From: an uncultured Clostridia bacterium
Lineage (GTDB): Bacteria; Bacillota; Clostridia; Christensenellales; Borkfalkiaceae
Length of the DNA: 64,000 nucleotides
Assembly (NCBI GenBank): GCA_934248055.1
Contig: CAKQKI010000005.1
Location: 48,816 to 112,815, forward strand
Reading direction: 5' to 3'
Position 1 is the first letter of the stretch. Every line of letters begins with the position of its first letter. Positions 60,497 to 64,000 of the stretch are shown piece after piece. The position numbers and the translations under genes are program-made. The notes below the pieces were generated by a model, which was not told the origin of the DNA, made no database searches, and saw only the letters and a program-made list of their open reading frames with translations.

Positions 60497-60679
60497 TTAT
60501 ATTTTATCCGTTTTGAAAAACGTGATAAGCCGTGTAATATCTATGCCGATACCGCTCTTTTTCGGCGGAACGACGGGGGTCCATTCGCCGTCGTCGCCGC
60601 TTACGGTGATAATGCATGAATCGAATAAAACGATTTTTTTGATTTCAGCCTTTTCGTATCGTTTTAAGGTTTTTTTCAT
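60497..60679 (-). CDS. Small peptide 2 of unknown function
   Basis: A 60-residue protein reading MKKTLKRYEKAEIKKIVLFD then SCIITVSGDDGEWTPVV, with a hydrophobic tail end. It starts one nucleotide after the stop of surface protein 1 and uses a GGAAAG SD inside the end of that gene. It has the same plan as small peptide 1 (YExAEI, then D-x-I, then SGD), so the two are homologous and each precedes a large surface-protein gene. No signal peptide. I do not know the family function; a chaperone-like or precursor role is possible. Confidence 0.65.
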   Translation of the reverse strand: MKKTLKRYEKAEIKKIVLFDSCIITVSGDDGEWTPVVPPKKSGIGIDITRLITFFKTDKI

Positions 60680-60680
60680 T

Positions 60681-63392
60681 TTAACTTTCCGTTACCGCAA
60701 TAAGAGTTATATCGCCCTTTATATAATCGGCGGTAATATCGAACGCCTTGCCGTCTTCCGTCTGAAATCCCGTGACGTTCGCGCCGTTATACTCCGTGGG
60801 CGCGGCGGATACGAAGTTCGAATACTTAACCTTTTCGCTCAATATAATCTCTCCGCCCGCGGTTTTGTAAGTTACGGTATAAACTCCGAAGTATTCTTCG
60901 AGTTTTTCTTTCGCTATGCCGAAATTCTCGTAAGCGTATTCGGCAACGTAAGTCATAGACCATTTTTCGGAAACGGTATAATAAGTTTTGCCTTCCGCGG
61001 TTATATAACCCCTTGCCAGAATATCGTCGCCGTAATTTGCGGCGGGTATGTCGTAAAGATACACTACCGATTGCATATACTTTTCGTCTTCCGTTTCATA
61101 CCACTTGCCCGTGGTTACGCCGTTTTCGGCAGTCGCGTTATTTATATCGAGCGCGCCGCTTAGTTTATTTTCGGGAATTACGAGAGTTCCGCTTGCAAAC
61201 CCTTCTTTTGCGGAAAGGTTTTCGTAAAGGGCTTTATCCATTCTGACGTAAAAACGAATTCCGTTTTTGCCGTCGCTCGTATTGACCCTTATAGCCGCGC
61301 CGTATAAATAATAATCGTAAACGGTTACGCTTTGCTTTACAAAGTAAGGCGCTCCGTCCTGACGGCATTCGTAAACCACCGTATACTCGCCCGCTTTGTT
61401 TGCCGTGAATTTATTTCCCGAAACGGCAATTTCTTCGTTGCCGTATAAAACTTTGGCGGTGTAATCGCTTTCGGTAATTTCCGCCGGCACGCCGCTTTTT
61501 ACGTTCCAGCCGTCGGTTACGGTCGGTAAAGTTACTTCGCTGCGTATTGCAACGGGGCTTTCCGTCTTCTCCATTCCGAACGGACGGGCAAACTTTTCGC
61601 CGCCTGCGGAAATGAAATACATTCTTAAATCTACGTCATTTCTGTACGCTTTCAGCGAAATATTTACTTTTCCGCTCGTAAAGCCGCTGAATTTAGCCGT
61701 TCCCGTGTAGCCGTTTACTCCGAGTTCCTTGTCGGACAATCTGAAATCTCTCACAAGACCAGTGCAGGTGTCCGTTCTGTAAGGCGAAAGGTATAACGAT
61801 TTGGTTGCGTTATCCCAGTAAATTTTTAACGTTTCTTTCATATTCCAGAAAGAATTGCTCGTATTAAAACCGTACAGCGCTCCCGAATTATATCCGCTTA
61901 TAGTGTAACTTGCCTGATTAAACGTTGTTCCGCCGTCCGAAGCCTTTGAAGTAACGCCCATATAAGTGCTGGCGGTTCGCGCGCTGAGCGTTAACGTTAT
62001 ATTTTTGGAAGCGTCTTCGGAATCGCTGATAATCACATCGAACAAAGCAAGGTTTTTGGAAGATAAATCTATCGTTTGCGGCAGGAATTCGAACAGCACG
62101 TCGTTTTTGGTTTTATTCGAAACGTCTATCGCTTTTACCGTTTTAACTACCGAATTGCTTGAATCGTTCATTGCGGCAAAGTAGCCGTTTACTTTTCCGC
62201 CGCTTGCAAGAGTTGCTGTTTTTGCGTAAGGCGACGTTTCGCAGCCGCTGCAATTAAACGATTCTGTTATATCGTTTCCCGTAGGTTTGACTACCGCGGT
62301 TTTATATTCGGAAACGTAAGTAACGCTATCCTGCTCGCAATAAAATCTTGCAACGTAATCGCCTTCTTCTAAAACGGTGAATTTATTTCCCGAAAGCGCA
62401 ACCGCGTTGCCGCTCGGATCTTTTACTTCGGTTTCTATCGTTAAGTCCGAAACGTTGAGCGCAACGCCGTTTTTAACGTCCCTCCCTTCGGTGATTTCGG
62501 GAAGAGTTACCTCGTCGCCCGTCATTGCGTTACCCATACTTTCGCGGAGACCGAACGGGCGGGCGAATTTTTCGCCGTCTGCCGAAATGAAGTTCATATT
62601 CGCATAACTTGTAACCACGTTTTCGGCAACTACTTTTATTTTTACTTTTCCGCTCGGGAAACCGCCGAATTTAGCAGTTCCCGTATAGCCGCCTATTCCG
62701 AGTTCGCTGTCAGACAATTTAAAGTCGCGAACTATCGTACTTCCCCGTGAGGATCCGACTTCGATTGTTTTAGCGGTATTATCCCAGTACATTTTTAAAG
62801 ACTGAAAGTTGTGACTCGCGCCGCTACCCGACAAACCAAAGCCAACCTGAAAACCCTGATCGGATCTATACGTTCCGTCTTGCCAGTGCTTGCTTGCAGG
62901 CTCGAATATCGTATCTCCGTCCTTTGCGGACGCGTTTACGAACATATAATAATCTCCGTTGCCTTTAAATTCCAACTTGATGTAAGTATTTTCGTTTTGC
63001 TCGTCTGTAAAGTACACGCTGAATTTATAAAATTCTTTCGTTCCCTGATTCTCGACGGCGGGAATACATTCAAAAATAACGTCGTTTTCCGTATTGTCCG
63101 TTACGTTTATCGCTTTTTTGGTTTCAACGATACCGCCTGTTCTGAATTTAGCATTGTAACCGTTATACGTTTTAAACACGTCGCCATTATTTTTCAAAGC
63201 GCTGTAAGTAACGGCGTATTCCGAAACGTCGCAACCGAACGAAACAAAACTATCCTGAAACGAGTTTAATACGTAATTATTTTTATCTATTTCCGCGTGC
63301 GCGACGGGCGTGAACACCGAAAAAGCCGCAACCGCGGTTACGGCGCAGGCAACGCCCAGCAGTTTCGCTATAATCTTTTTTATTTTCATCAT
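60681..63392 (-). CDS. Large surface protein 1 with tandem modules
   Basis: Starting at the ATG at 63392 (AAGGAG SD, 9-nt spacing; a longer frame begins inside the preceding small gene) the protein is 903 residues. A signal peptide ending near VAHA is followed by two copies of the module shared with surface protein 2. Then comes a C-terminal region with GAAIRVNTSDGKNGIRFYVR and VYTVTYKTAGGEIILSEKVK, the latter like InlB-type repeats. No membrane anchor is visible. It should be secreted or non-covalently surface-bound and is the first large gene of the glycan operon. Confidence 0.8.
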   Translation of the reverse strand: MMKIKKIIAKLLGVACAVTAVAAFSVFTPVAHAEIDKNNYVLNSFQDSFVSFGCDVSEYAVTYSALKNNGDVFKTYNGYNAKFRTGGIVETKKAINVTDNTENDVIFECIPAVENQGTKEFYKFSVYFTDEQNENTYIKLEFKGNGDYYMFVNASAKDGDTIFEPASKHWQDGTYRSDQGFQVGFGLSGSGASHNFQSLKMYWDNTAKTIEVGSSRGSTIVRDFKLSDSELGIGGYTGTAKFGGFPSGKVKIKVVAENVVTSYANMNFISADGEKFARPFGLRESMGNAMTGDEVTLPEITEGRDVKNGVALNVSDLTIETEVKDPSGNAVALSGNKFTVLEEGDYVARFYCEQDSVTYVSEYKTAVVKPTGNDITESFNCSGCETSPYAKTATLASGGKVNGYFAAMNDSSNSVVKTVKAIDVSNKTKNDVLFEFLPQTIDLSSKNLALFDVIISDSEDASKNITLTLSARTASTYMGVTSKASDGGTTFNQASYTISGYNSGALYGFNTSNSFWNMKETLKIYWDNATKSLYLSPYRTDTCTGLVRDFRLSDKELGVNGYTGTAKFSGFTSGKVNISLKAYRNDVDLRMYFISAGGEKFARPFGMEKTESPVAIRSEVTLPTVTDGWNVKSGVPAEITESDYTAKVLYGNEEIAVSGNKFTANKAGEYTVVYECRQDGAPYFVKQSVTVYDYYLYGAAIRVNTSDGKNGIRFYVRMDKALYENLSAKEGFASGTLVIPENKLSGALDINNATAENGVTTGKWYETEDEKYMQSVVYLYDIPAANYGDDILARGYITAEGKTYYTVSEKWSMTYVAEYAYENFGIAKEKLEEYFGVYTVTYKTAGGEIILSEKVKYSNFVSAAPTEYNGANVTGFQTEDGKAFDITADYIKGDITLIAVTES
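62303..62533 (-). repeat. Near-identical DNA block shared with surface protein 2 gene (copy B)
   Basis: Partner of 59380-59610 (see there). The blocks diverge sharply on either side, apart from shorter identical stretches further on, for example around 62636-62720. Confidence 0.85.
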
Positions 63393-63421
63393 TTTCTTTG
63401 ACTCCTTTACCTTATTTCGAT

Positions 63422-63559
63422 TTACCAGTTCCAACCTATTCCGACTTCGTTTTCTGCCGCGACAGGATCGGGATCGCCCGACGCGCCTATAGTATCAACG
63501 CGCGCGTTAAGTAAAAATATTTCGATTTCTGCTGTTTCGTATTCTCTTTTTTCTCTCAT
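63422..63559 (-). CDS. Small peptide 1 of unknown function, first gene of the glycan operon
   Basis: A 45-residue protein, MREKREYETAEIEIFLLNAR then VDTIGASGDPDP and an acidic end in GIGWNW. The start is fixed by a perfect AGGAGGTC SD 5 nt before the ATG at 63559. It is about 35 nt from the predicted transcription start. It is homologous in plan to small peptide 2 (YExAEI and SGD motifs). No signal peptide or Cys. Peptides with this plan are often seen near surface or export genes in gut Clostridia; the function is unknown. Confidence 0.75.
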   Translation of the reverse strand: MREKREYETAEIEIFLLNARVDTIGASGDPDPVAAENEVGIGWNW

Positions 63560-63601
63560 TTTGACCTCCTGAAAATTTATAAAAACGGATATCTTAACTC
63601 G

Positions 63602-63630
63602 ATTGTAATATAAAATCCGGGCGTTTACAA
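63602..63630 (-). promoter_or_regulatory. Promoter of the 34-kb glycan operon
   Basis: TTGTAA (63625-63630), a 17-nt spacer and TACAAT (63602-63607) on the minus strand, about 43 nt before small peptide 1. Confidence 0.75.
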
Positions 63631-63708
63631 TAGGTTTTATTAAAAAATAAGTAACACAAAATTCGTTTGTATCATTTATGTCGCACGTTAAGCGAAAAGC
63701 GTAAAAAT

Positions 63709-63768
63709 CGTCCAACCGATTGGACGATTTTGAGTTAAAAACGTAACCGTCGTCCAACCGATTGGACG
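63709..63768. promoter_or_regulatory. Two identical palindromes 42 bp apart upstream of the glycan operon
   Basis: CGTCCAACCGATTGGACG occurs at 63709-63726 and 63751-63768. The centre AACCGATT fits the AAnCGnTT core of LacI-family operators and the spacing is four helical turns. The first copy extends to a 12-bp stem with A/T flanks, so a terminator role is also possible. They lie about 120 and 165 bp upstream of the operon's predicted +1. Confidence 0.6.
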
Positions 63769-63801
63769 GTTTTAACCCCGCTCCGCGTTTTCAGGCAATA
63801 A

Positions 63802-63838
63802 AAAAATCTTTGAACTTGCGGTTTTTTCAAAGATTTTT
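63802..63838 (-). terminator. Terminator-like hairpin between 5S rRNA and the glycan operon
   Basis: AAAAATCTTTGA and TCAAAGATTTTT form a 12-bp stem with a 13-base loop and A/T runs on both sides. Confidence 0.7.
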
Positions 63839-63892
63839 ATGTTTTATTCGGCTTAGGCGCAAGCGATCGTTTGCGTTAAAAATTCACGCAAA

Positions 63893-63919
63893 AAAGCCGA
63901 CGAATAAATCGTCGGCTTT
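63893..63919 (-). terminator. Terminator of the 5S rRNA transcript
   Basis: AAAGCCGACGA and TCGTCGGCTTT form a perfect 11-bp stem followed by TTTTTT on the minus strand, just beyond the 5S rRNA end. Confidence 0.9.
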
Positions 63920-63925
63920 AATGAA

Positions 63926-64000
63926 ATGCGGCAACTCCATATCCTCCCGAGTCGTGACCAACTAAGTACTTTCAGCGCAATCGAGCTTAACTTCTGTGTT
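63926..64000 (-). rRNA. rrf: 5S ribosomal RNA, 3' part (truncated by window edge)
   Basis: The minus strand reads AACACAGAAGTTAAGCTC, then TACTTAGTTGG, GACTCGGGAGGATATGGAG and TTGCCGC. These are the conserved loop B/C and 3' half of bacterial 5S rRNA. The 5' half lies outside. The gene is the last of an rRNA operon reading toward the glycan operon and is followed by a strong terminator. Confidence 0.93.

Noticed and set aside
1..64000. CRISPR arrays, tRNA genes, prophage
   Set aside because: I saw no regularly spaced direct repeats, no tRNA cloverleaf and no phage structural genes in the window.

Overview
The window looks like a chromosomal segment of an anaerobic, probably gut-associated Bacillota/Clostridia bacterium. 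Supporting signs are a Spo0A orthologue, a Veg protein, a SpoIIQ-like M23 protein, a tryptophan T-box, the ecfA1-ecfA2-ecfT-truA-rplM-rpsI synteny, two oxygen-sensitive radical or Fe-S systems (a glycyl radical enzyme with its activase, and a 2-hydroxyacyl-CoA dehydratase-type activator), and strong SD and sigma-A type promoters. I cannot name the genus.

Layout. Positions 1-30 kb are mostly housekeeping and regulation: a partial BspA-like lipoprotein, a membrane GGDEF protein, spo0A (lacking its phosphoacceptor Asp), a twin zinc-ribbon acidic protein, veg, a cytidylate-kinase-like protein, a glycosyltransferase with TPRs, an EamA transporter, a GH20 protein, T-box-controlled trpB2, HU, a degenerate PHP/G1P-dehydrogenase-like gene pair, a small exported protein plus an M23 protein, an AAA/DUF4143 ATPase flanked by a 102-bp direct repeat of the M23 gene end, rplM-rpsI, truA, the ECF transporter core, DegV, Maf, an MreB-like protein, pyrophosphatase, and two dehydratase-activator proteins.

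Positions 29.4-63.6 kb hold one apparent minus-strand operon of about 34 kb and 25 genes, with mostly 4-nt overlaps or tiny gaps. It starts at a clear promoter near 63.6 kb and ends at a perfect 15-bp terminator at 29.4 kb. In transcription order it encodes: small peptide 1, surface protein 1, small peptide 2, surface protein 2 (anchored), a solute-binding lipoprotein, two ABC permeases (no ATPase), a third Ig-like exported protein, an extracellular and a cytosolic DUF4838 protein, a TIM-barrel hydrolase, an unknown protein, a Gfo/Idh/MocA oxidoreductase, a GntR-LacI hybrid regulator, two SIS proteins, a PfkB kinase, an esterase, an ADP-ribosylglycohydrolase-like protein, a GH28 protein, a second esterase, a GH36-like protein, a short glycyl radical enzyme, its radical SAM activase and a second GH28. 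The inferred logic is surface binding, uptake and cytosolic disassembly of a decorated (probably uronate-containing and esterified) glycan, with radical chemistry on a released product. The substrate is not evident. The right edge carries the 3' part of a 5S rRNA gene with its terminator.

The strongest unusual points are the glycan operon with its atypical glycyl radical enzyme, the alternating small-peptide/surface-protein pairs, the Spo0A D56G substitution, the AAA cassette between long direct repeats, and several genes whose -10 box sits so close to the ATG that their mRNA should be leaderless.
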